DNA of 64,000 nucleotides from an uncultured Paracoccaceae bacterium (GTDB lineage: Bacteria; Pseudomonadota; Alphaproteobacteria; Rhodobacterales; Rhodobacteraceae). Below the pieces are notes generated by a model, which made no database searches, had not been told where the DNA came from, and saw nothing but the letters and a program-made list of their open reading frames with translations. Positions 57,322 through 64,000 of this stretch are shown here, piece after piece (the first letter of the stretch is position 1; every line of letters starts with the position of its first letter). The stretch lies in assembly GCA_947492475.1 (NCBI GenBank), contig CANLNM010000004.1:62001-126000 (forward strand), in the 5' to 3' direction. Made by a program: the position numbers and the translations under genes.

Positions 57322-57861
57322 TCAGCGGCTGATGCTCACCCCATTGCGGCGCAGGCAGCGCACGCCATATCCCCGGCGCATTCCGATATCAGTAGAGATT
57401 TCAACGCGGCATTGACGTGGCAAATGGCGGGCATTGTCGACATGGCGTTCGACACAGCGTCTGACGGCGATCCGGCGTTCCCCCCGCTGGGTTGTAAAGG
57501 TCCGTACGCAGCTTCTTGGGACAGATAACTGGCGTTGCTGGCGCACACGATCATTCCGATCAGGGTCATAGCCATGATCATATTGTCCGTGATGGTGTTC
57601 GTCATTGTTCAGCCGGTTAAAACGATCATTCCAGTCGGCGCGATCATTTCGGTCATTCCGATCATCCCGTGCATTGCGGTTGTCACGATTTTCGCGGTCA
57701 TTTTGGTTTTGAATGGCGCTGCCGATCACAGCAATTGCCGCCAAACCAAACAGGATCTGACCGATCCGTTCTTCGTCTGTGGTGGCCATGGCTGGTGTTG
57801 CGGTGATACCTGACAGGGCAATCGAAAGGGCGGAAACGCCTGCAATCAATGTCTTTTTCAT
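57322..57861 (-). CDS. Exported protein with Asp/Asn/Arg-rich low-complexity region
   Basis: A protein of 179 residues. Signal peptide at 1-26 (MKKTLIAGVSALSIALSG), a second hydrophobic stretch at about 32-49, then a low-complexity stretch of D, N and R (NDRENRDNRNARDDRNDR) to about 105. The C-terminal part has four cysteines within about 60 residues (SCVRTF, RRCVER, RQCRVE, RCLRR). I do not recognise a function; it looks like a small envelope protein. Its ATG is divergent from the small secreted protein gene at 58044. Confidence 0.7.
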   Translation of the reverse strand: MKKTLIAGVSALSIALSGITATPAMATTDEERIGQILFGLAAIAVIGSAIQNQNDRENRDNRNARDDRNDRNDRADWNDRFNRLNNDEHHHGQYDHGYDPDRNDRVRQQRQLSVPRSCVRTFTTQRGERRIAVRRCVERHVDNARHLPRQCRVEISTDIGMRRGYGVRCLRRNGVSISR

Positions 57862-58003
57862 TGGGCTGATCCTTTTCATTCTGATGTCCGGGACAACAAC
57901 CATGTGCGTCATCCAAGAAGCGATGAAAGGATTTGGCACCAAGCGCCGCCCCAAACCAATATCAGCCGCGTGATAGGCGTTATCATGATCAATCCGATGC
58001 AAG

Positions 58004-58016
58004 GTTATTGAATAAC
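58004..58016. promoter_or_regulatory. Perfect palindrome in the divergent promoter region
   Basis: GTTATT-G-AATAAC is a perfect 13-base inverted repeat located 28 bases before the ATG at 58044 and about 140 bases from the divergent start at 57861. It could be an operator, perhaps for the membrane-anchored winged-helix protein encoded just downstream. Confidence 0.35.
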
Positions 58017-58043
58017 AACACCCGTCCGGTGCATGTTTGGCGC

Positions 58044-58331
58044 ATGAAACACACTCTTTTCTCTCTAACGCTCCTTTGTGGGACGATGGTCGCCAATCTG
58101 GCATCCGCCGATTGCTATGCCGACTACAAAGCAAAGCGTGACGATCCTCTTCGGCTGCATTACGGTGTTGCGCAGATAAACGGCGACTGCTCCCCGGCTG
58201 TGGCATCAGATCAATTGCGGGGGCGCTTGGCGGCGGACAATTGGCAATTGCTCAATGTGCTTGGCGTTTTTGACGATGCGGGCCTTGAGGAAAGGAGAGA
58301 CAGTGCAGGCGAGTTCTACCTCCGCTACTGA
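58044..58331 (+). CDS. Small exported conserved protein
   Basis: A 95-residue protein with a signal peptide (MKHTLFSLTLLCGTMVANLASA) and a mature domain DCYADYKAKRDDPLRLHYG, with two cysteines that may pair, then ADNWQLLNVLGVFDDAGLEE and FYLRY at the end. It resembles small conserved rhodobacterial proteins; function unknown. Its last 29 bases overlap the start of the winged-helix gene, so the two are one operon. Confidence 0.75.
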   Translation: MKHTLFSLTLLCGTMVANLASADCYADYKAKRDDPLRLHYGVAQINGDCSPAVASDQLRGRLAADNWQLLNVLGVFDDAGLEERRDSAGEFYLRY

Positions 58332-59007
58332 GACGCGGCAGACCGGCAACCGGATTGTTATTGCAGGCATTGGGGCTATCGTTGTGATCCTTGGGGTTGC
58401 GGCGGTGTTGCTGTTTCTGAACCTGCCGGACGCCAACGCCTTTAATATGCGTGTCGAACAATTGTTCGTGGAAAACGACAATCTGACATCCAATGCTGAA
58501 ATCAAATTGCTCGAAATTCTGGCACAATCAGGCACGGCGTTTTCGGACACTTTGGCGTCTTATCGCTTTGTGATCTTTGTGCTGTTGGTGTTTGCATCTG
58601 CCTTGTTGGCGGCGGCGGTCGCGTTTTTGGTGATGCTGATCATATTGAACCGGCGCATGGGTCAGATCGAACGCCAAGGCATCGAAGTGTCATCCCTACT
58701 GATTTCGCGCGACCAGAACACCGTGTATCTGAACAACTTTGAATTCAAATTGACCACAGCCGCGATTGAAACGCTGAGCGTACTGGCCGAGGCACGGATG
58801 GATGACGAAGTGTTGTCCGGGTCCGAAATCGAAGCTGTTATATCTGGCCGCGATGCATCCGATTGCGACGAAGCCGCAGGCGCCACCCGGATCAAACGGT
58901 TGCGTGACACGTTGGGCAATCAAATGATGAGCGAACTGTTGGTGAAAAATATCGCGCGGCGTGGCTATATGCTGGCCATCGACAAATCCGTTATTCAGAT
59001 GGTGTGA
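58303..59007 (+). CDS. Membrane-tethered winged-helix DNA-binding protein
   Basis: A protein of 234 residues with a GTG start at 58303 and AAGGAGAG just before it. Transmembrane helix at about 17-40, an extracytoplasmic loop of about 48 residues, a second helix at 89-115, then a C-terminal region (about 140-228) that looks like an OmpR/PhoB-type winged helix: NNFEFKLTTAAIETLSVLAE, TRIKRLRDTLGN and IARRGYML. No receiver domain. This is like a ToxR-style one-protein sensor, with the order reversed. The ligand and target genes are unknown; neighbours encode small exported proteins. Confidence 0.7.
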   Translation: MQASSTSATETRQTGNRIVIAGIGAIVVILGVAAVLLFLNLPDANAFNMRVEQLFVENDNLTSNAEIKLLEILAQSGTAFSDTLASYRFVIFVLLVFASALLAAAVAFLVMLIILNRRMGQIERQGIEVSSLLISRDQNTVYLNNFEFKLTTAAIETLSVLAEARMDDEVLSGSEIEAVISGRDASDCDEAAGATRIKRLRDTLGNQMMSELLVKNIARRGYMLAIDKSVIQMV

Positions 59008-59010
59008 CGG

Positions 59011-59352
59011 TCAGTGCTTCAGGTTCAGGAAATACGGATCAACCCGGCGCCAGTAATGTAGCAAATCCCGGCCAAGCACCACGTCCCGCCCCATGGCTTC
59101 GATCGCCAAAACGTCACCGGCGACCAATGCCGCCAATCGATAGGCGCGCTCTGCGCTGGCCGCGCTGGAATCACCAGAAACGAGGTCTTCTAATTCGGAG
59201 GCCGCATTGGTCAGCGCAAAACTGATCATCAATGCCTTTTCGCCCGGCCACTTGCGCGCAAGCGCACGGACCAGCCGAGCAACGCGAAACGATTGCCCTG
59301 ATGCCAATTCTTCAATTACAAACTCGACCATTTCGTCGAGAACCAGCCCCAT
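59011..59352 (-). CDS. Tandem paralogue A of unknown family
   Basis: A helical protein of 113 residues with no signal peptide. It shares with the neighbouring gene a clear pattern: LDEM near the start, RLVRALARKWPGEKAL, YRLAALVAGDVLAIEAMG and the ending DLLHYWRRVDPYFL. I do not recognise the family. ATG 59352 is preferred to TTG 59358. It is convergent with the membrane winged-helix gene, ending 4 bases from it. Confidence 0.65.
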   Translation of the reverse strand: MGLVLDEMVEFVIEELASGQSFRVARLVRALARKWPGEKALMISFALTNAASELEDLVSGDSSAASAERAYRLAALVAGDVLAIEAMGRDVVLGRDLLHYWRRVDPYFLNLKH

Positions 59353-59454
59353 ACCCAAACTAACCCCAAACTATTTTGCGTAATCCTGGAATAGATTGCG
59401 AATAGCACACTCTATCAGTGTTAGGGACTCGTTTATTAACCAATAGGCCTTGGA

Positions 59455-59793
59455 TCACTGCATCCGCAGGAATAATGGGTCCACACGACGCCAAAAGTGC
59501 AGCAAATCCCCAGCAAAAGACGGGTTTTGTCCCATGGATTGCACCGCATGAACATCCGCTGAAATCAACGCAGACAACCGATAGCCCTGACTGATGGCGG
59601 GGTCTTTTTTGCTTTCGTCTTCGATGGCGCCGGTCGCTGACGTCACGGCATAAACCAAACTTAACGCGGGCTCTGATGGCCATTGTTCGGCCATACGCCT
59701 GACCATTGCGCGTTTGCGATCCGCATTTCCGGATGTCAATTCAATCTTTGCAAAGTCAATCATTTCATCGAGCACAGCGCGGGTCTCAGTCAT
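59455..59793 (-). CDS. Tandem paralogue B of unknown family
   Basis: A protein of 112 residues, paralogous to the next gene: LDEMIDFAKIEL, RRMAEQWPSEPALSLVYAVT, GYRLSALISADVHAVQSMG and DLLHFWRRVDPLFL. Same length and same minus strand, with a 102-base gap between the two, so a tandem duplication is likely. ATG 59793 is preferred to GTG 59796; AGGTGG lies upstream. Function unknown; helical and cytoplasmic. Confidence 0.65.
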   Translation of the reverse strand: MTETRAVLDEMIDFAKIELTSGNADRKRAMVRRMAEQWPSEPALSLVYAVTSATGAIEDESKKDPAISQGYRLSALISADVHAVQSMGQNPSFAGDLLHFWRRVDPLFLRMQ

Positions 59794-59796
59794 CAC

Positions 59797-60116
59797 ACAA
59801 CCACCTATTTAGATTTTACGCCTCAGTTGGTCCTAGAGTCCTAAGCAGGAACCGACAAAGAGTCTAAACTAAGTTGAAAATTTGATTAATTTGTAATCGG
59901 TTAATAATTAACATCGCGCCTCTCTTTTTTGATGCATTTTTCCTGCCATTTTTCCAGTTGTGATTTGACGATGAGGCGAACATCCTTCGCATTTCGGCGT
60001 GATTGCAGACTTCATCACTGGAATGCGACCATTTGCGTGAATGTATACCAATGTATGCCATGGACGACTCGCTTTGCTTGCCTTATGGAAAGGCAAACTC
60101 AAGATAGGTGTCCAAA
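59797..60116. other. Gene-free divergent region before isocitrate dehydrogenase
   Basis: About 320 bases without a convincing gene. The left part is AT-rich, with GTTAATAATTAAC (59900-59912), a near-palindrome, and two GAGTC sites, which are GANTC methylation targets. It must carry promoters for paralogue B (minus) and for the isocitrate dehydrogenase gene (plus). I see no clear small-RNA gene in it. Confidence 0.5.
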
Positions 60117-62321
60117 ATGTCAGATCAGACCAATCCCGATATTATCTACACAAAAGTTGACGAAGCCCCAGAGCTGGCGTCTGCCTCTTTCCTGCCCATC
60201 ATCCAGAGCTTTGCCGCGGCGGCAGGTGTGGTTGTCGGCACCAAAGACATTTCTTTGGCGGGCCGCATCATTGCGACATTCCCGGATTTCCTGACCGAAG
60301 ATCAGCGTCAAAACGACGATCTGGCCGCTTTGGGCCAATTGGTCAAAACACCTGAGGCCAACGTGATCAAGCTGCCAAACATTTCGGCATCTGTTCCACA
60401 ATTGGTGGCTGCGGTTAAGGAATTGCAGGAACAGGGTTTTGCCCTGCCCGATTATCCAGAATCGCCCAGCACAGACGCGGATAAAGAAATTCGCGCCCGT
60501 TACGACACAATCAAAGGGTCGGCTGTGAACCCGGTTCTGCGCGAAGGCAATTCCGATCGCCGCGCCGCCAAAGCCGTTAAAAAATACGCGCAGGACAATC
60601 CGCACCGGATGGGGGATTGGTCCGCTGACAGCAAAACCCGCGTTGCGTCCATGTCGGGCAACGATTTCTTTTCCAACGAAACTTCGGCGACTTTGGCCAA
60701 CGAAGCGACTGCCAAAATCGTTTTGGAAACCGCTAATGGCGAAACCGTACTTAAGGACGGCATCACCTATCCCGCCGGCACCGTGGTTGACGCGACATTC
60801 ATGTCCGGCGCTGCATTGGATGCGTTCCTGGCCGATGAGATTGAAAAAACCAAAGCCGAAGGCACGCTGTTTTCGCTGCACATGAAAGCCACGATGATGA
60901 AGGTGTCTGACCCGATCATCTTTGGTCACGCGGTGAAAATGTGGCTGGCACCTGTGTTTGAAAAATTCGGTGCTGAATTGGATGCGCTGGGTGTGAACCC
61001 GAATTCTGGCATGGGGGATCTGCTGGCCCGTGTTGACGGCAATGCCGACATCAAGGCCGCCATCGCAGACATCACCAACGCCCGTCCGCCCATGTATATG
61101 GTCGACAGCGACCGTGGCATCACCAACCTGCATGTCCCATCTGACGTGATCATCGACGCATCCATGCCCGCCCTGATCCGCGCTGGCGGCAAAGGCTGGG
61201 GCCCAGATGGCAAAGAAGCCGATACAAATTGCGTGATCCCGGACAATTCTTATGCGCCCGTTTATGACGAAAGCATCAAATTCTTTAAGGAAAACGGCAA
61301 GTTGAACCCAGCCACCGCAGGCACCGTTCAAAACGTTGGCCTGATGGCGCAAAAAGCCGAAGAATACGGATCCCACCCCACAACGTTCGAAATCAAAGAG
61401 GCCGGAACGGTCAAAATGATCCTCGATGATGGCTCCGTTCTGCATTCCCACGACGTTCAGCCGGGCGACATCTGGCGGTCCGCATCCGCCCGCAAAGCCC
61501 CGATCGAAGACTGGGTCAATCTGGCCATCGATCGTCAGCGTGCCGAAGGGTGCCAAGCGATTTTCTGGCTGGACGCCAACCGCGCCCATGACGCAGAGCT
61601 GATCAAATACGTCACGCCAATTCTAGAAGCCAAAGGTGTGGCCGACAAATTTGCGATCATGGCCCCACGTGCTGCGACCCGCGCGTCACTGGAAACCATC
61701 ACCAAAGGTGACAATTCCATCGCGATCACCGGCAACGTGTTGCGCGACTATCTGACCGATTTGTTCCCAATTCTGGAACTGGCCACATCCGCGAAAATGC
61801 TGTCGATTGTGAAATTGATGCAGGGCGGTGGTCTGTTTGAAACCGGTGCTGGTGGGTCCGCCCCGAAACACGTTCAGCAATTGCAGTCCGAAAACCACCT
61901 GCGTTGGGACAGCCTGGGTGAATTCTGCGCCCTGGGTGAAAGCTTGCAATTCCTGGCCGAAACACGTGGCAACGAAAAAGCCCGCGTTTTGGGTCAGGCC
62001 GTCGATGCCGCAACCCAAGGCATTTTGGACGATAACCGGTCCCCATCCCGCAAAGTTGGCGAACCAGATAACCGCGACAGCCACTATTGGTTTGCGCGCT
62101 ACTGGGCACAGGCATTGGCCGCGCAAAGCGACGATGCCGATCTGGCCGCACATTTTGCCCCAATCGCCACCGCATTGGTTGACGGTGAAGCAGCGATCAC
62201 CAGCGAATTGGCCGCAGCGCAGGGTCCTGCCGCTGATCTGGGCGGCTATTTCCGCACGGATGATGCCAAAACTGCCGCAGTGATGCGCCCATCCGCAACT
62301 TTGAACGGCATTATCGGCTAA
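60117..62321 (+). CDS. icd: Monomeric NADP-dependent isocitrate dehydrogenase
   Basis: A 734-residue monomer-type IDH that oxidises isocitrate to 2-oxoglutarate and makes NADPH. The length (about 740) and blocks such as [33 protein letters not shown] and [18 protein letters not shown] mark the monomeric family rather than the 400-residue dimer. ATG 60117 is chosen since AGGTG lies 6 bases before it; GTG 60108 is part of that site. It appears to be transcribed alone with a good terminator. Confidence 0.96.
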   Translation: MSDQTNPDIIYTKVDEAPELASASFLPIIQSFAAAAGVVVGTKDISLAGRIIATFPDFLTEDQRQNDDLAALGQLVKTPEANVIKLPNISASVPQLVAAVKELQEQGFALPDYPESPSTDADKEIRARYDTIKGSAVNPVLREGNSDRRAAKAVKKYAQDNPHRMGDWSADSKTRVASMSGNDFFSNETSATLANEATAKIVLETANGETVLKDGITYPAGTVVDATFMSGAALDAFLADEIEKTKAEGTLFSLHMKATMMKVSDPIIFGHAVKMWLAPVFEKFGAELDALGVNPNSGMGDLLARVDGNADIKAAIADITNARPPMYMVDSDRGITNLHVPSDVIIDASMPALIRAGGKGWGPDGKEADTNCVIPDNSYAPVYDESIKFFKENGKLNPATAGTVQNVGLMAQKAEEYGSHPTTFEIKEAGTVKMILDDGSVLHSHDVQPGDIWRSASARKAPIEDWVNLAIDRQRAEGCQAIFWLDANRAHDAELIKYVTPILEAKGVADKFAIMAPRAATRASLETITKGDNSIAITGNVLRDYLTDLFPILELATSAKMLSIVKLMQGGGLFETGAGGSAPKHVQQLQSENHLRWDSLGEFCALGESLQFLAETRGNEKARVLGQAVDAATQGILDDNRSPSRKVGEPDNRDSHYWFARYWAQALAAQSDDADLAAHFAPIATALVDGEAAITSELAAAQGPAADLGGYFRTDDAKTAAVMRPSATLNGIIG

Positions 62322-62344
62322 ACCGCTGATAAGTTGGCAACCTT

Positions 62345-62374
62345 AGACCGCCCCAGCTTGTCTGTGGGCGGTCT
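62345..62374 (+). terminator. Terminator of icd
   Basis: AGACCGCCC (62345-62353) and GGGCGGTCT (62366-62374) form a 9-bp stem with a 12-base loop, followed by TTCATTTT. A good Rho-independent terminator. Confidence 0.8.
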
Positions 62375-62410
62375 TTCATTTTGGGAATGGTGTTGTTTTT
62401 TACGCCTTGG

Positions 62411-62440
62411 CAGGTTAACAGACCAAAGGTCGGTAACCTG
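62411..62440 (+). promoter_or_regulatory. Putative TetR operator
   Basis: CAGGTTA (62411-62417) and TAACCTG (62434-62440) are a perfect outer dyad, with an inner GACC-AAA-GGTC (62421-62431). The near-palindrome ends 12 bases before the start of the TetR gene, fitting self-repression. Confidence 0.5.
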
Positions 62441-62452
62441 AGGTGTAGCCCC

Positions 62453-63166
62453 ATGAGCGAAACAAAACGGACCAACATGAAGCCCGAGGAACGCCGGGCA
62501 CAATTGCTGAGCGTCGCGCAACATTTGTTTTTCAACAAAGGGTATGACGACACCACCATGGCAGATATCCTACAAGAAGCCGGCGTGTCGAAAGGCGGAT
62601 TTTATCACCATTTCGAATCCAAGGACGCGCTGTTTTTTGCCCTGCTCGACCAATTGATTTCGCAAGTTGCAACGGCCCTAGAAGGGATTGCCGCGGATCA
62701 AAGTGAAACAGTGACACAGCGCATGGTCGCGGTGCTGGCCACCGAAGGCCAGTTTCTAAAGCGATCCAACCTTGAGCCACAAATGCAGATCATCAATGTG
62801 ATGCAGGCCGAAAAAAACATCGGCATGTCTGCGCGGTTTGATCGAATGATCCGCGGGATGATGGCGCCGATTGTCACGGGCTTGATCCAAGAAGGGGTAA
62901 AAACCGGCGAATTCAAGGTCCATGATCCAGAGGCCGCCGCGCTTGTGATCCTGCACATGATCCGCGCATTTGAGCCGCTGCAAACCGTGGTTTACCGGTA
63001 TCGCAACACATCAGAGGCCGCCGAACATGGGGATCGGCTGCGCAATGTTCTGACGCAGCAATTTATCGGGGTGGATCTGATATTGGGCGTGCCTTTGGGC
63101 ACCACGTCCTATGGCTGGCCCGGTTTGGTCGATGCGATCATGGCGCTGCCGCAAAAACCTGTTTGA
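62453..63166 (+). CDS. TetR/AcrR-family transcriptional regulator
   Basis: A 237-residue repressor. The N-terminal helix-turn-helix covers about 15-60 (RAQLLSVAQHLFFNKGY, MADILQEAGVSKGGFYHHF); the rest is a helical ligand-binding and dimer domain. The ligand and targets are unknown; no pump or enzyme gene is adjacent within the window. GAGGTG is 7 bases before ATG 62453; ATG 62477 is an alternative. A near-palindromic site lies directly upstream. Confidence 0.88.
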   Translation: MSETKRTNMKPEERRAQLLSVAQHLFFNKGYDDTTMADILQEAGVSKGGFYHHFESKDALFFALLDQLISQVATALEGIAADQSETVTQRMVAVLATEGQFLKRSNLEPQMQIINVMQAEKNIGMSARFDRMIRGMMAPIVTGLIQEGVKTGEFKVHDPEAAALVILHMIRAFEPLQTVVYRYRNTSEAAEHGDRLRNVLTQQFIGVDLILGVPLGTTSYGWPGLVDAIMALPQKPV

Positions 63167-63208
63167 ACCTAGCCACATCACACAATTGCGCCGTTACAAT
63201 CGGATGTT

Positions 63209-64000
63209 TCAAACCCGGATCAAGTGATTATCCCACATGACATCATTCTGGGCGGTCGTTTCGTCCCCATTGCCAAAAACCTGCGCCAATTCACCCGCGC
63301 CCGCGCTGTAAACAAAGCCGCGCCCGGACGCCGCAACACCCGATATATCGACCTGTTCCAGCACATGTTCCACCCGACCCGTTGCGACATCAAACACCTG
63401 CAACATCCCACCTCTGGGTGAGGTCACGACAATCTGTAACCCATCCCCCGAATAGGCGACGCTGCCAATGTAATTGTTCATCCGTCGCGTCTGATCTGGC
63501 GTGGCGGATAACAGCTGGATGGCCTGACCGCGTTGATGTGTTGCAACCAGCGCAGGGGCTGGTCCGTCGCCCTGCCATTGCATCCCAATGGCCACTTTGT
63601 GACGTGCATTAACCGCCAAATGCCGGATCGAATTTTTGTGCATATCGTCGGGCAATGCCGCGCTTTCGATGACGGTTCCGTTGTCGATATATGCAAGATT
63701 GGGCGCCATCGTTGGGATGTTCAACTTGGTTCGGCCTGTGTCAGGATGGGTTTCGATGCCCCCGTTTGCGACCACCAAAACATCCGTCCCAGGTAGCCGC
63801 TTTATGTCATGTGGGCCGATCCCGCCGCTGTCCCATTCAGCGACCCGGTGATAGCCGTTTTCACTATCCCAGGCCCCGATCCGCCCCAGCCCGGATTCAA
63901 AGTCATTTTCCGTGGTGAACAACAACCGTCCATCGCTGGAAAATGTGCCATGCCCATAAAAATGCCGCCCGTCTGGGGCTGATAGCTCGGCCAATTGCGC
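63209..64000 (-). CDS. DUF1513 protein (5' end outside the window)
   Basis: At least 264 residues with the frame open to the window edge, so the N terminus is missing. The visible part is a beta-propeller-like DUF1513 protein: HFYGHGTFSSDGRLLFTTEND, GGIGPHDIKRLPG, VANGGIETHPDTGR. Genes of this family are often beside iron-regulated imelysin/peroxidase sets in marine bacteria; whether that holds here cannot be seen. Likely exported, since the family carries Tat or Sec signals, but the signal region is not in view. Confidence 0.85.
   Translation of the reverse strand, partial: AQLAELSAPDGRHFYGHGTFSSDGRLLFTTENDFESGLGRIGAWDSENGYHRVAEWDSGGIGPHDIKRLPGTDVLVVANGGIETHPDTGRTKLNIPTMAPNLAYIDNGTVIESAALPDDMHKNSIRHLAVNARHKVAIGMQWQGDGPAPALVATHQRGQAIQLLSATPDQTRRMNNYIGSVAYSGDGLQIVVTSPRGGMLQVFDVATGRVEHVLEQVDISGVAASGRGFVYSAGAGELAQVFGNGDETTAQNDVMWDNHLIRV

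Noticed and set aside
60120-61589. A 489-codon minus-strand frame opposite isocitrate dehydrogenase
   Set aside because: Antisense shadow: Phe/Gly/His-rich composition and no recognisable domain, while the plus strand encodes a full-length enzyme.

Overview
The window looks like a piece of the main chromosome of a marine alphaproteobacterium of the Rhodobacterales (Roseobacter group). This is inferred from the genes, not from any database search. Supporting content: a GANTC methylase of the CcrM type, the order DUF3576 - leuS - lptE - holA, the set pmbA - cysQ - DUF4170 - waaA-like - lpxK, two FAD/GcvT dimethylglycine-dehydrogenase-like proteins, an AlkB-type hydroxylase, a monomeric isocitrate dehydrogenase and an acidic porin. 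Coding density is high and base composition looks fairly even. I see no tRNA, rRNA, CRISPR array, insertion sequence or prophage.

Layout: 1-0.8 kb, tail of an unknown gene and an SGNH hydrolase. 0.8-6.8 kb (minus), an operon with a XRE/cupin regulator, a GFA-family protein and two FAD/GcvT oxidases, preceded by repeated GTGAAATT dyads. 6.9-10.7 kb, methionine-sulfoxide reductase, thiolase, gamma-glutamyltransferase, HspQ. 10.9-16.5 kb, a lytic-transglycosylase-like lipoprotein, LolA, FtsK, an aminotransferase. 16.6-24.4 kb, amidase, UbiH-type hydroxylase, a run xthA - thioredoxin/TPR - LON-like - Trm112, a secreted unknown and an enoyl reductase. 24.5-27 kb, a response regulator facing ribA and an L,D-transpeptidase. 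27.1-30.3 kb, a tightly overlapping four-gene operon of unknown function (Tat-exported FAD oxidase, four-helix membrane protein, two exported or anchored proteins). 30.3-39.7 kb, YggS, porin, the leuS cluster, a PLP decarboxylase, a flavoprotein. 39.7-42.6 kb, MscS channel, short enoyl-CoA hydratase, SDR. 42.7-45.8 kb, two tandem DUF2125 exported proteins. 45.9-50.6 kb, pmbA, cysQ and the lipid A/Kdo group. 50.6-57.2 kb, CoA transferase, DsbA-like protein, DciA-like protein, MutY, AlkB, CcrM, RNase HII. 57.3-59.8 kb, small exported proteins, a membrane-tethered winged-helix protein and a pair of tandem paralogues of unknown family. 60-64 kb, isocitrate dehydrogenase, a TetR regulator, and a DUF1513 protein cut by the window end.

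Most of this is housekeeping: envelope biogenesis (LolA, LptE, LpxK, WaaA-like, L,D-transpeptidase), replication and repair (FtsK, HolA, MutY, XthA, DciA, CcrM) and central metabolism. The most interesting parts are the four-gene FAD-oxidase operon at 27.1-30.3 kb with a perfect palindrome before it, the membrane-anchored winged-helix regulator with its secreted neighbour and tandem paralogues at 58-59.8 kb, the tandem DUF2125 pair, the three GANTC sites before ccrM, and the operator array before the XRE/cupin gene.
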